Source: DASUAS01 sp963809795 (GTDB taxonomy: Bacteria > Actinomycetota > Acidimicrobiia > IMCC26256 > DASPTH01). From it: a DNA stretch of 64,000 nucleotides. The number at the start of each line of letters is the position of its first letter. Position 1 is the stretch's first letter. Position numbers and translations under genes: made by a program. Location: positions 186,001 to 250,000 of the forward strand of contig CAWELN010000008.1 in NCBI GenBank assembly GCA_963809795.1, written 5' to 3'. Below the pieces are notes generated by a model that was given only the letters and a program-made list of their open reading frames with translations, had not been told where the DNA came from and did no database searches. This document shows positions 9,794 to 18,915 of this stretch, piece after piece.

Positions 9794-10873
9794 ATGCCGT
9801 CGCAACCGGAGTGGAGCGCTTCGCGCGGGCGACGAGGGGCGGAGCGCATGCGGCTCTACCGCCGCAACCTGGCCACGTTCTGCGTGGTCGTCGCCCTCCT
9901 CACACCTCTCGCGGTGGCGTCGCTCTGGGTGCTGAGCAACGTGGAGAGCTCCACCGCAGGGAACGCCGACGTCGTGGTCGAGATCCAGCAGGGGTGGAAC
10001 CCGACGCAGGTGGGCGACGCGCTGCAGCGGACGGGCGTGATCGACTCGTCGACGGCGTTCCAGCAGGTCGCCACCAGCGCCGGGTTCGCCGGTGGCTACG
10101 TGGCCGGACGGTACGACTTCGTCGAGAACAGCACGCCGCGGGAGGCGCTCGACACGTTGCGGGGCGGGCCCCGCCGGATCGTGCCCGATCTCAAGCTCCT
10201 GCTCCCGCCCGGGCTCACCCTCGGCCAGATCGCCGAGCGGGTGGGCAAGCTCGAGGGGAAGAGCGCGCAGGCGTTCCTCGCCGCCGCCGCCTCCGGCACC
10301 GTCCGCTCGAAGTACGAGCCGCCGCTCGTGAACTCGCTCGAAGGGCTCACGTGGCCCGACACGTACTTCATCGGGGCCAACGACGACGAGGCGCAGATCC
10401 TGCAGAAGATCGTCAGCCAGTTCGATGCCAAGGCCGACGCCCTCGGCCTCGCCGGATCGGGTCCGGCCAACGGCGGCCAGTCGCCGTACCAGGCGATCGT
10501 CACCGCGTCGCTGATCGAGGCCGAGGCCGGGAGCGTCGACGACGCGCCGCTCATCTCGGCGGTGATCGCGAACCGCCTGAAGGACAACACGCCGCTGCAG
10601 ATCGACGCCACCCTCTGCTACGCCAAGGGCGGGTGCCCGCCGGTGCCGACCGACGCCGACCGCAAGATCGACTCGCCGTACAACACCTACAAGGTCACCG
10701 GGCTGCCGCCCACACCGATCAGGACGGTCAGCGAGGTGGCGCTGAAGGCCGCGCTGGCACCGGCACCGGTGCCGTACAAGTACTACGTGTCGGACGCGAA
10801 CGGGAAGACCTACTACGCGACCACGCTGCAGGAGCACGAGAAGAACGTCGCCAAGGCCCGCAATGGGGGTTGA
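9794..10873 (+). CDS. mltG: endolytic murein transglycosylase MltG (YceG-like)
   Basis: Up to 359 residues. One transmembrane helix (FCVVVALLTPLAVASLWVL) follows a basic cytoplasmic start, so the enzyme is anchored with its catalytic part outside. A LysM-like subdomain (VVVEIQQGWNPTQVGDALQRTGVI) precedes the YceG domain. The catalytic glutamate is in VTASLIEAEAG near residue 242, and SPYNTYKVTGLPPTPI is the family signature. MltG cleaves nascent glycan strands and limits their length during wall synthesis. A second ATG at 9848, preceded by a purine-rich stretch, begins right at the membrane anchor and may be the real start. The stop overlaps the next start by 11 bases. Confidence 0.9.
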   Translation: MPSQPEWSASRGRRGAERMRLYRRNLATFCVVVALLTPLAVASLWVLSNVESSTAGNADVVVEIQQGWNPTQVGDALQRTGVIDSSTAFQQVATSAGFAGGYVAGRYDFVENSTPREALDTLRGGPRRIVPDLKLLLPPGLTLGQIAERVGKLEGKSAQAFLAAAASGTVRSKYEPPLVNSLEGLTWPDTYFIGANDDEAQILQKIVSQFDAKADALGLAGSGPANGGQSPYQAIVTASLIEAEAGSVDDAPLISAVIANRLKDNTPLQIDATLCYAKGGCPPVPTDADRKIDSPYNTYKVTGLPPTPIRTVSEVALKAALAPAPVPYKYYVSDANGKTYYATTLQEHEKNVAKARNGG

Positions 10874-11535
10874 CGGCGAGCCGTCGCAACCGGTGACGGT
10901 CCCCGGTCACCGGTTCGTGCGGGCGGTGGAGTGGGTCACCGAGCTGCACGGCGCCCAGGCGCGCAAGGGCGGCGACGTGCCGTACGTCGCCCACCTGCTC
11001 GAGGTCAGCGCGCTGGTGCTCGAGGACGGCGGCACGGAGTCCGAGGCGATCGCCGGCCTCCTCCACGACGCGATCGAGGACGCGCGACGTGAAGCCGAAG
11101 AAGATCCGGAAGCGGTTCGGGCGCAAGGTGGCGCGCATCGTCGAAGGTTGCACCGAGACCCTCGACGGCCGGTTGCCGACGAAGAAGCACGCCGGCCCGC
11201 GCGACTCGTCCACCTGGCGGGCGCGCAAGCAGGAGTCGCTCGCGCACCTGCGCGACCCCGACACACCGACCGCCGTGCTGCGGGTCAAGGCCGCCGACGC
11301 GCTGGCCAACGCCCGGTCGATCGTGGCCGACCTCCGGCGGCACGGCCCCGAGGTGTGGCAGCGCTTCCACGCCGGCGCGGTCGACCAGCTCTGGTACTAC
11401 CGGTCGCTCGCGCTCATCCTCGCCCAGCGCCACCCCGGCCCGGTCACCGACGAGCTCCGGGCGACGGTGCGCGACATGGAGCAGCTGGCCCGGTGGTGGT
11501 TCGACGTGGGCGACCCGCAACCCGGCGGCGACTGA
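10863..11535 (+). CDS. HD-domain protein of the RelA/SpoT-hydrolase type, one frame change
   Basis: Starts at ATG 10863 inside the end of mltG. The first half reads RFVRAVEWVTELHGAQARKGG, PYVAHLLEVSALVLEDGG and AIAGLLHDAIED. These are the His of helix 2, the H-D pair and the DAIED signature of ppGpp-hydrolase-like HD domains. The second half (KPKKIRKRFGRKVARIVEGCTE, VLRVKAADALANARSIVADL) continues in the next frame, so one indel lies near 11083. The KAADALANARSI helix matches the conserved KxADxLxN motif of these hydrolases. No synthetase or TGS domain is present, so this is a stand-alone HD hydrolase of about 223 residues, possibly acting on ppGpp or another nucleotide. Confidence 0.75.
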
Positions 11536-11585
11536 CCGTCGAGCGCGGATGAGGCACTCCAGCAGGGCGTGCCTAGCATCGCCGC

Positions 11586-13181
11586 ATGTCCGACTGGAAC
11601 TTCGCCGCGGTGTGGGACGGCATCGCGGCGATCGTTCCCGACCGCGAGGCGCTCGTGTGCGGCGACCGCCGCATCCCGTGGGCCGGATTTCGCGATCGCG
11701 CCACCCGCCTGGCGCGCCACCTCCAGTCCTCCGCCGACGTCGGGCCCGGTGACCGCGTGGCCATCGATCTCACCAACCGCCCCGAGTACCTCGAGGCGTT
11801 CTACGCCGCGTTGCTGCTCGGCGCGGTGCCCGTGAACGTCAACTTCCGCTACACCGCGAGCGAGCTCCGCTACCTCCTCGACAACTCCGACGCCAAGGCG
11901 ATCGTGCACGGGCCCGAGTTCGCGGTCGCGGTGGACGCGGCGGTCATGCAGCTGGAGCAGGGCCGCCGGCCGGTGCGGCTCGAGGCGGGTGGTCCCTACG
12001 AGCAGGCACTGGCGGCATCGTCGGCCGGCGAGTGGTCGCCGCGACCACCGAGCGGTGACGACCTGATCTTCCTCTACACCGGCGGCACGACCGGGATGCC
12101 CAAGGGTGTCATGTGGCGCAACGACGACCTCTACGTCGCGCTCTGGGTGTCGGCGCATCCCCGCGTCCCGGATCCACCCGACCCGTGGGCGGCGGCGCGG
12201 GCGGGGAAGCGGGCGGCCACGCTCTTACCGGCGGCGCCGCTGATGCACGGCACCGGGCTGTTCGCAGCGCTGGCGGCACTGGCCGGTGGCGGCACCGTCG
12301 TCCTCGTCGACCGCCAGGGGCTCGACGCCGAGGTGATCTGGGACACCGTCGCGCGCGAACACGTCGAAGTGCTCACCATCGTCGGCGACGTCTTCGCGCG
12401 TCCGCTGCTCGACATGCTCGACGCGCATCCCGACCGCTGGGATCTCACCGCGTTGCGCGCCATCACCTCGTCGGGCGTGCTGTTCAGCCCCGCGGTGAAG
12501 CGCGGGCTGCTCGGCCACCTGCCCGCCCTCACGATCGTCGACTCGCTCGGCGCGTCGGAAGGCCTCGGCCCGCGCAACGCGGCGCGGGCCGACGACGAGA
12601 CCATCGCGCCGGCGCGGTTCTCGGTGAACGACCGCATCCGCGTGGTCGACGAGGACACCGGGCGCGACGTCATTCCCGGGAGCGACGAGATCGGGCTGGT
12701 CGCGATGGGCGGCCGGATCCCGCTCGGCTACTTCAAGGACCCCGAGAAGAGCGCCACCACCTTCCGGGTGTTCGACGGCGTGCGCTACTCCGTCCCCGGC
12801 GACTACGCCACCGTCGACGCCGACGGGACCGTGCGGCTCCTCGGTCGCGGCTCGGCGTGCATCAACACCGGTGGGGAGAAGGTGTACCCGGAGGAGGTCG
12901 AGGCCGAGCTGCACCGCCACCCGGGCGTGTTCGACTGCGTCGTGGTGGGCGTGCCCCACGAGCGCTTCGGCGAGCAGGTGGTCGCGCTGGTGCAGGTGAC
13001 CGACGGCGACAGCCTCGAGGAGGCCGAGCTGACCGCGTGGTGCCGTGACCGGCTGGCCGGGTACAAGGTGCCGCGCCGCTTCCTCCTCGTCGACTCGTTG
13101 GAGCGCTCGGCCGCGGGCAAGGCGCACCATCGCGAGCTGCGGGCGCGGGCGGAGCGGTTGCTCGCCACCGACCCCGGCTGA
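11586..13181 (+). CDS. FadD-type acyl-CoA synthetase, FadD19/FadD17-like
   Basis: 531 residues of the AMP-forming ligase superfamily. The P-loop is FLYTGGTTGMPKGVMWR (residue about 162), where the ending GVMWR is characteristic of the mycobacterial FadD17/FadD19 group that activates steroid side-chain acids. Later motifs are the GASEG adenine-binding turn, VRYSVPGDYATVDADG, the hinge NTGGEKVYPEEVE and the catalytic lysine region SAAGKAHHREL near residue 510. It converts a carboxylic acid, ATP and CoA to acyl-CoA. No other steroid or beta-oxidation gene is adjacent, so the substrate could equally be a branched or aromatic acid. It converges on the GGDEF gene with 22 bases between stops. Confidence 0.85.
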   Translation: MSDWNFAAVWDGIAAIVPDREALVCGDRRIPWAGFRDRATRLARHLQSSADVGPGDRVAIDLTNRPEYLEAFYAALLLGAVPVNVNFRYTASELRYLLDNSDAKAIVHGPEFAVAVDAAVMQLEQGRRPVRLEAGGPYEQALAASSAGEWSPRPPSGDDLIFLYTGGTTGMPKGVMWRNDDLYVALWVSAHPRVPDPPDPWAAARAGKRAATLLPAAPLMHGTGLFAALAALAGGGTVVLVDRQGLDAEVIWDTVAREHVEVLTIVGDVFARPLLDMLDAHPDRWDLTALRAITSSGVLFSPAVKRGLLGHLPALTIVDSLGASEGLGPRNAARADDETIAPARFSVNDRIRVVDEDTGRDVIPGSDEIGLVAMGGRIPLGYFKDPEKSATTFRVFDGVRYSVPGDYATVDADGTVRLLGRGSACINTGGEKVYPEEVEAELHRHPGVFDCVVVGVPHERFGEQVVALVQVTDGDSLEEAELTAWCRDRLAGYKVPRRFLLVDSLERSAAGKAHHRELRARAERLLATDPG

Positions 13182-13207
13182 GCCCGGGAGCGGCGGACGG
13201 GGCTCAG
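13178..13207. terminator. bidirectional stem-loop between convergent genes
   Basis: CTGAGCCC (13178-13185) pairs with GGGCTCAG (13200-13207) across a 14-base loop. The stem contains both stop codons, of the acyl-CoA synthetase gene on the plus strand and the GGDEF gene on the minus strand. A run of T is not present, as is common in high-GC actinobacteria, so termination strength is uncertain. Confidence 0.45.
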
Positions 13208-14766
13208 GCGCCGCGGGCGAGCGGTGCCGACCAGCTGAGCACGGGCGGGGGCGCCATCTCGAGCCCGCGCCCGGAGCTCGCCACGCGATCGCGACCGGTG
13301 CGCTTGGCCTCGTAGAGCGCGGCGTCGGCCGCGGCCATCAGGCGCTCGGCGTCGGCGGCGTTGTCGGGCATGGTGGCGATGCCGCCGCTGATGGTCACCG
13401 GCGCCTCCCCCACCTGGCGGGCGATCTCGTTGCGGACGCGCTGGGCCACGCCGATGGCGTCTTCGCGACTGCAGCCGGGGAGGAGCACGACGAACTCGTC
13501 GCCGCCGTAGCGGGCCGCCACGTCGAAGTTCTTGGTGTTGGTGACGAGCGCGTCGGCGACGTCGCACAGCACGTCGTCACCGGTCTGGTGGCCGTAGCTG
13601 TCGTTCACCTGCTTGAAGTGGTCCACGTCGAGCACGAGGAGGCTCAACGGCGAGCCGAGCCGCTGCGAGCGCGCCGCCTCCCGGCGGAGCGACTCGTCGA
13701 ACAGGCGACGGTTGGCGAGGCCGGTGAGCGAGTCCCGCGTCGCCAGTCGCTCGATCTCGTCGAGCAGACGGGCGTTGCGCAACGCCAGCGCGGTGTGCAT
13801 CGACGCCTGGGCGAGCGCCTGCACGGTCGACGTGGGGATGCGGGCGTCGGCGCCGCCACCCCACTCCGCCACCGCGATGCCGAGGTCTTCGCCGTCGACC
13901 GCGACCGGGGCGACGACGACGTTGTGCGCGTTGGGCAGCACCAGGTCGAGGAGGTCGTCGTCGACGACCCGCACGAGCATCGGCGTGCCCGATGCCCAGG
14001 CCGCGTGGACCAGCGGCGCCGGCCGGTCCGGAGAGTGCAGCCGCACCACGACCGCACCGTCGTCACGGACGCCTTCCCACACCTTGCCGGTGCGGACGAG
14101 CACCACCGCGCGGGCGAACCCCAGGCGCGCGCACGAGTGCCGGACGAGCGTCGCCACCACGTCGTCGTGGCGGAGCGCGCGTTCGAGCTCGGCGCCCAGC
14201 TCGACGAGCAGCTCGAGCTGCGACCGGCTGTGCCGCAGCGCCCGTTCGTTGACGGCGGAGAACAGCGCCGCGCTCAGTGCGAACAGCAGGAAGGTGGCGG
14301 CACTGACCACCGCGATCCGGTCGTCGACGACACCGTGTTCCTTGATGATGCCGGCGTCGGCCGCGGCGTGCGCGAGGAGCAGCAGCAGCGCGCACCAGAG
14401 CGCCAGCTTGAGGCCGGTGCGGTACGAGGCGACCAGCGTCACCGCCATCACGTCGAGGAACACCAGGAACAGCAGCGGGCTGTGGTACCCACCGGTCACC
14501 GCCACCGCCAAGGAGACCGCGGCGCCGTCGACCAGCACCGTCCACGACATCAACGCGGCCATGCGGTGGGGCGCCAGCCGCCGGGCGACCTCCACCGCGG
14601 CGACGAACACCAGGTACACCAGCGCGATCGCCACCGGTGCACCGATGGCGGTCCCCGCGGCGGCGGGCACCACGAGGAGGGCGGCGACGATCAGCAGCCG
14701 GACGAATTGCAGGACGAGCAGACGGTCGGAGACCGGCGAACCCTGGGCGCGTTGCTCGGCGCTCAC
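13204..14766 (-). CDS. membrane-bound GAF-GGDEF diguanylate cyclase
   Basis: 520 residues from GTG 14766, whose codon overlaps the stop of the upstream gene (GTGA). The N-terminal 180 residues hold about five to six hydrophobic helices, forming a membrane sensor. A GAF-like segment follows (ALRHDDVVATLVRHSCARLGF ... LGIAVAEWGG). The C-terminal GGDEF domain has DSLTGLANRRLFDESL, LVLDVDHFKQVNDSYGH and the intact active site RYGGDEFVVLLPG. The allosteric I-site, normally RxxD five residues upstream, reads KNFD, so product inhibition may be weakened. It should make c-di-GMP from two GTP. The translational coupling with a low-complexity exported protein suggests the pair responds to or controls a surface property. 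Confidence 0.9.
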   Translation of the reverse strand: MSAEQRAQGSPVSDRLLVLQFVRLLIVAALLVVPAAAGTAIGAPVAIALVYLVFVAAVEVARRLAPHRMAALMSWTVLVDGAAVSLAVAVTGGYHSPLLFLVFLDVMAVTLVASYRTGLKLALWCALLLLLAHAAADAGIIKEHGVVDDRIAVVSAATFLLFALSAALFSAVNERALRHSRSQLELLVELGAELERALRHDDVVATLVRHSCARLGFARAVVLVRTGKVWEGVRDDGAVVVRLHSPDRPAPLVHAAWASGTPMLVRVVDDDLLDLVLPNAHNVVVAPVAVDGEDLGIAVAEWGGGADARIPTSTVQALAQASMHTALALRNARLLDEIERLATRDSLTGLANRRLFDESLRREAARSQRLGSPLSLLVLDVDHFKQVNDSYGHQTGDDVLCDVADALVTNTKNFDVAARYGGDEFVVLLPGCSREDAIGVAQRVRNEIARQVGEAPVTISGGIATMPDNAADAERLMAAADAALYEAKRTGRDRVASSGRGLEMAPPPVLSWSAPLARGA

Positions 14767-15620
14767 CGGAACCGGGCGACGTCCGGCCCCGCGTTGACCG
14801 CGGTCAGCTTCGGATCGCTCCGATCGACCCGCCGGTGGATCGAGAGGAACAGGAGGATGGCGCCGAGCAGCGCGAGGACGACCGCGATCGGGCGCCCGGT
14901 GCCGGTCGACAGCAGCGTGCGGGCCACCGAGCCGTCGGCCACCGTCGACCCGACCTTGCCGATCGAGCCGAGGTCGGGCAGGCCGCCCAACGCGACCGAC
15001 GCGTTCCCCGTTGCCGGCGTGGTGACGATGGCGGCGACCGGCGCGGCCACGGGCGCGGCGACGGACGCCGCGGGCGTACCGCCGCCGCCCACCGCCGGCA
15101 CCAAGGCCGGCGCGATCACCTGCTCGGCCGGGGTGGAGATGGGCGCCGCCGCGACCGCGTCGGGGGCGGGTCCGCTCGCGGTCGCTGGCGGCGCCTCTGC
15201 GGGTGCCGGCGGGGTGCCGACACTCGATCCTTCGACGCCACTCCCACCGTCGCCACCGGAGCTCCCGGTGGGGCAACAGGAGTGCCCGTCGATCCACGTT
15301 CTGCCGTCTCCGGCCGAGCCGGTGGCACCCGAGCCGGTGGCACCCGAGCCGGTACCGCCCGAGGCGCTGGCGCCCGAGCCGCTGGCGCCGGTCCCACCGG
15401 CGTTGCCCTGCCCCTGCGCCTGCCCCTGGCCGGCGTCACCGGACCCGTGGTCGCTCCCCTGGCCACCCGCGGACGCCGACGCGTCCTGGGCCGCCACGCT
15501 GGATGCGGCCGCTCCCGAACCCGCGGGCGCGTCCGAACAGGCTGCGGCGACGCCCGCGGACGCGACAAGCAGTCCGAGGGCCAGCAGAGCCAGAACGAGC
15601 GACGTGCGCCGGGGTCCCAT
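14763..15620 (-). CDS. exported low-complexity Gly/Ser/Ala-rich protein with C-terminal anchor
   Basis: 285 residues. A signal peptide (LVLALLALGLLVASAGVAAAC) ends in AAAC, which could be a loose lipobox (Cys 28) or a type I cleavage site. The next roughly 180 residues are glycine, serine, alanine and proline rich, with short tandem motifs such as GSGATGSGATGSAG and VAAPVAAPVAA. A CC pair lies in DGHSCCPTG. Near the C-terminus a hydrophobic helix (RPIAVVLALLGAILLFLSI) is followed by a basic tail, the layout of a wall-spanning protein held by a C-terminal membrane helix. No known domain is recognised. It is the first gene of a two-gene unit with the GGDEF cyclase. Confidence 0.7.
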   Translation of the reverse strand: MGPRRTSLVLALLALGLLVASAGVAAACSDAPAGSGAAASSVAAQDASASAGGQGSDHGSGDAGQGQAQGQGNAGGTGASGSGASASGGTGSGATGSGATGSAGDGRTWIDGHSCCPTGSSGGDGGSGVEGSSVGTPPAPAEAPPATASGPAPDAVAAAPISTPAEQVIAPALVPAVGGGGTPAASVAAPVAAPVAAIVTTPATGNASVALGGLPDLGSIGKVGSTVADGSVARTLLSTGTGRPIAVVLALLGAILLFLSIHRRVDRSDPKLTAVNAGPDVARFR

Positions 15621-15680
15621 GTGTCTCCTGCCGTGGGTTCAGGAAGTGGGAGTCTTCGGATATGGACCAGGTGAGGTGAC

Positions 15681-15700
15681 GTTGCCCGTGGCGGGGCAAC
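15681..15700 (-). other. hairpin in the leader of the low-complexity/GGDEF unit
   Basis: GTTGCCC (15681-15687) pairs with GGGCAAC (15694-15700) around a 6-base loop, 60 to 80 bases upstream of the ATG at 15620. It would lie in the 5' untranslated region if transcription starts at the TATGAT element. It does not resemble the known c-di-GMP riboswitch cores. It could be an mRNA structure or a protein site. Confidence 0.35.
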
Positions 15701-15715
15701 TGCTCACTCTCAGCA

Positions 15716-15748
15716 ATCATACGACTACCTAGAGTGAAACTTGTCACA
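15716..15748 (-). promoter_or_regulatory. TATGAT -10 element and Crp/Fnr-type palindrome
   Basis: On the minus strand TATGAT (complement of 15716-15721) is a good -10 hexamer for the 15620 gene. Just upstream lies AGTGA-N6-TCACA (15733-15748 on the plus strand), which differs by one base from the TGTGA-N6-TCACA site of the Crp/GlxR family. The palindrome centre falls about 22 bases from the -10 centre, overlapping the -35 region, a position more typical of repression than activation. It is the only such site noticed in the window. Confidence 0.4.
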
Positions 15749-15861
15749 CTGAGGCGGATTTTTCAAGGAAAGCGACGGCCAAATGACGGCCGGGTACTTC
15801 TTGTGTCGTCGTTTCCCGGCCCGACCCTGAGGGCCTTTCTCCGGCGGTACGGTGCGGGATC

Positions 15862-15883
15862 CGGTGCCGGGCGGCCGGCACCG
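15862..15883. other. GC-rich hairpin upstream of the rhodanese gene
   Basis: CGGTGCCGG (15862-15870) and CCGGCACCG (15875-15883) form a perfect 9-bp stem with a GCGG tetraloop, ending 20 bases before the ATG at 15904. It may end leftover transcription from upstream or structure the leader of the rhodanese mRNA. The rest of the 15621-15903 spacer holds only the promoter elements listed separately. Confidence 0.4.
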
Positions 15884-15903
15884 ACGCGATCGGAGGTCCT
15901 GCG

Positions 15904-16248
15904 ATGAACGCCGAGACGGTGCCCGTGGTGAACGCCGAGGAGGGCCACGAGCTCGTGGACGCGGGCGCCCTGCTCCTCGACGTGCGTGAGGCCGACGAGT
16001 GGGAGGCGGGGCACGCGCCGGAGGCGACCTGGATCCCGATGGGCGAGCTCACCGCGCGAGTCGGCGAATTGCCGCGGACCGGGCGCATCGTCGCCATCTG
16101 CCGCTCCGGGAGCCGGTCGCACGCCGTCGCCGCCGCGCTGGTGCAGGCGGGGTACGACGCGGTGAACCTCGACGGCGGCATGCGCGCGTGGGCCGCCGAG
16201 GACTACGACGTCGTGGCCGCCGACGGCCTCCCGGGCGTCGTCATCTAG
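15904..16248 (+). CDS. rhodanese-like domain protein
   Basis: 114 residues forming one rhodanese domain. LLLDVREADEWEAGHAPEA is the conserved DVRxxxE and GHxPxA region. The active-site loop is CRSGSRS with the catalytic cysteine at residue 66, and NLDGGMRAWAAE is the C-terminal signature. Single-domain proteins of this kind carry sulfane sulfur as a cysteine persulfide for sulfur transfer or detoxification. It stands alone between a hairpin and an iron-reductase-like gene pair, with no clear pathway link. Confidence 0.9.
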   Translation: MNAETVPVVNAEEGHELVDAGALLLDVREADEWEAGHAPEATWIPMGELTARVGELPRTGRIVAICRSGSRSHAVAAALVQAGYDAVNLDGGMRAWAAEDYDVVAADGLPGVVI

Positions 16249-16309
16249 CGCGCGCTCCCCGCACCCGATCCTCAGCGAATCTTTACCCGGCGCGGCGACA
16301 ATGGCCGGC

Positions 16310-16593
16310 ATGGCGCGTCGGAAGCTCAGCGTGCAGGGCAAGGTCGCGGCGGCCGGGGTGAGCGTCGCGGTGGCCGGGGTGCTCGCCGGGTTCATGGCCG
16401 CGGCCGACCACCACGCCGACGCCACGCCGACGTCGTCGGGCACCTCGTCGTCGGGCACTCGTCGTCGAGCTCGACGCTCGACCCGTCGTCGACGCCGAGC
16501 GGCAGTGACCGCGGTGCCACGCCCTCGCTCGGGAGCGGCACGAGCGGCTCGCAGTACCAGCCCCAGCCCCAGACCCGGACCGGCGGCAGCTAG
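16310..16593 (+). CDS. small exported Ser/Thr-rich protein, one frame change
   Basis: Not seen as one uninterrupted frame. From ATG 16310 it reads MARRKLSVQGKVAAAGVSV, then a hydrophobic stretch (VAVAGVLAGFMAAA) and DHHADATPTSSGTSSSG. After about 16459 the Ser/Thr-rich tail continues in the next frame (TLDPSSTPSG, ATPSLGSG, QYQPQPQTRTGGS) and stops with TAG directly before the GTG of the next gene. The indel lies in a repeated TCGTCG tract, where errors are likely. The abutting stop and start imply co-translation with the haem membrane protein. A one-helix anchored protein with a flexible outer tail is inferred, of unknown function. Confidence 0.5.
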
Positions 16594-17169
16594 GTGGCCT
16601 CCCACTTCTGGTGGTACGTGGCTCGCGCCAGCGGACTGGTCGCGTGGGGTCTGGTGGTGGCCTCGTGCACCTGGGGCCTCCTGCACGCGCTCCGCACGTT
16701 CGGCCGTCGACCGTCGCCGGCGTGGATGCTCTCCGTCCACCGCTACCTGAGCGCGCTGGCCATCGCGTTCGTCGTGGTCCACGTGGTCGCGATCCTCGCC
16801 GACGGCTTCGTCGACTTCGGCGTCGCCGACGTGCTCGTGCCGATGGTCTCGACGTGGCACCCGCTCGCGGTGGCCTGGGGCATCGTCGGCATGTACGTGC
16901 TGCTCGTGGTCGAGGGCACCTCGCTGGCCCGTCACCGGTTGTCGCCGCGGGTGTGGCGCGGCACCCACATGCTCAGCTACGTGCTCCTGGCGCTGGTGAC
17001 CGTCCACCTGCTCACCGCGGGGACCGACGCCAACGACCTCCTCCCGACCGTGTCGGCGGTCCTCATCGGCGTGGCGACGGTGTTCGGCTGCGCCATGCTC
17101 CTCACCTGGCGGACGGCGCCCCGCGTCCGCCCGGCGCCGAACGGCCGGGATCTGGTTACCAGCCGGTAG
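16594..17169 (+). CDS. ferric-reductase-like / cytochrome b561-type transmembrane protein
   Basis: 191 residues from a GTG that abuts the preceding stop. Five hydrophobic helices are seen. Two pairs of histidines 13 to 14 residues apart (His49/His63 and His125/His138) sit on neighbouring helices, the arrangement that binds two b haems in the ferric reductase transmembrane domain. There is no FAD or NAD binding domain, so it resembles MsrQ- or YedZ-like haem subunits that pass electrons to another protein. The partner may be the small exported protein encoded just upstream or one elsewhere. A role in transmembrane electron transfer is inferred. Confidence 0.75.
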   Translation: MASHFWWYVARASGLVAWGLVVASCTWGLLHALRTFGRRPSPAWMLSVHRYLSALAIAFVVVHVVAILADGFVDFGVADVLVPMVSTWHPLAVAWGIVGMYVLLVVEGTSLARHRLSPRVWRGTHMLSYVLLALVTVHLLTAGTDANDLLPTVSAVLIGVATVFGCAMLLTWRTAPRVRPAPNGRDLVTSR

Positions 17170-17178
17170 CTTGGCCGG

Positions 17179-18801
<1,623 letters not shown>

Positions 18802-18809
18802 GCGCGAGC

Positions 18810-18906
18810 GTGAGCGAGGCGGGTATCCCGCCGAGTAGCGAACGACCGATGGTGGCGGCGTGAGCGTGAGCGAGCCGGGGAACCCGCCGAGGAGCGAACG
18901 ACCAAT
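18810..18906 (+). repeat. tandem 41-bp hairpin repeat between glpD and the AGPS-like gene
   Basis: Two copies, 18810-18850 and 18866-18906, start 56 bases apart and differ at only a few positions (GTGAGCGAG, then CCCGCCGAG, then AGCGAACGACC). Copy 1 contains the palindrome GGCGGGTATCCCGCC (18818-18832). In copy 2 the left arm is altered. A related palindrome, GCCGGGTATCCCGGC, lies in the alr-nnr spacer at 46826-46840. The pair fills almost the whole intergenic gap and looks like a REP-type junction element. Confidence 0.6.
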
Positions 18907-18915
18907 CGAGGAGGG

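Noticed and set aside
15621..15760. A c-di-GMP riboswitch before the GGDEF operon
   Set aside because: Only a short hairpin is present. The conserved cores of the GEMM-I and GEMM-II classes are not seen.
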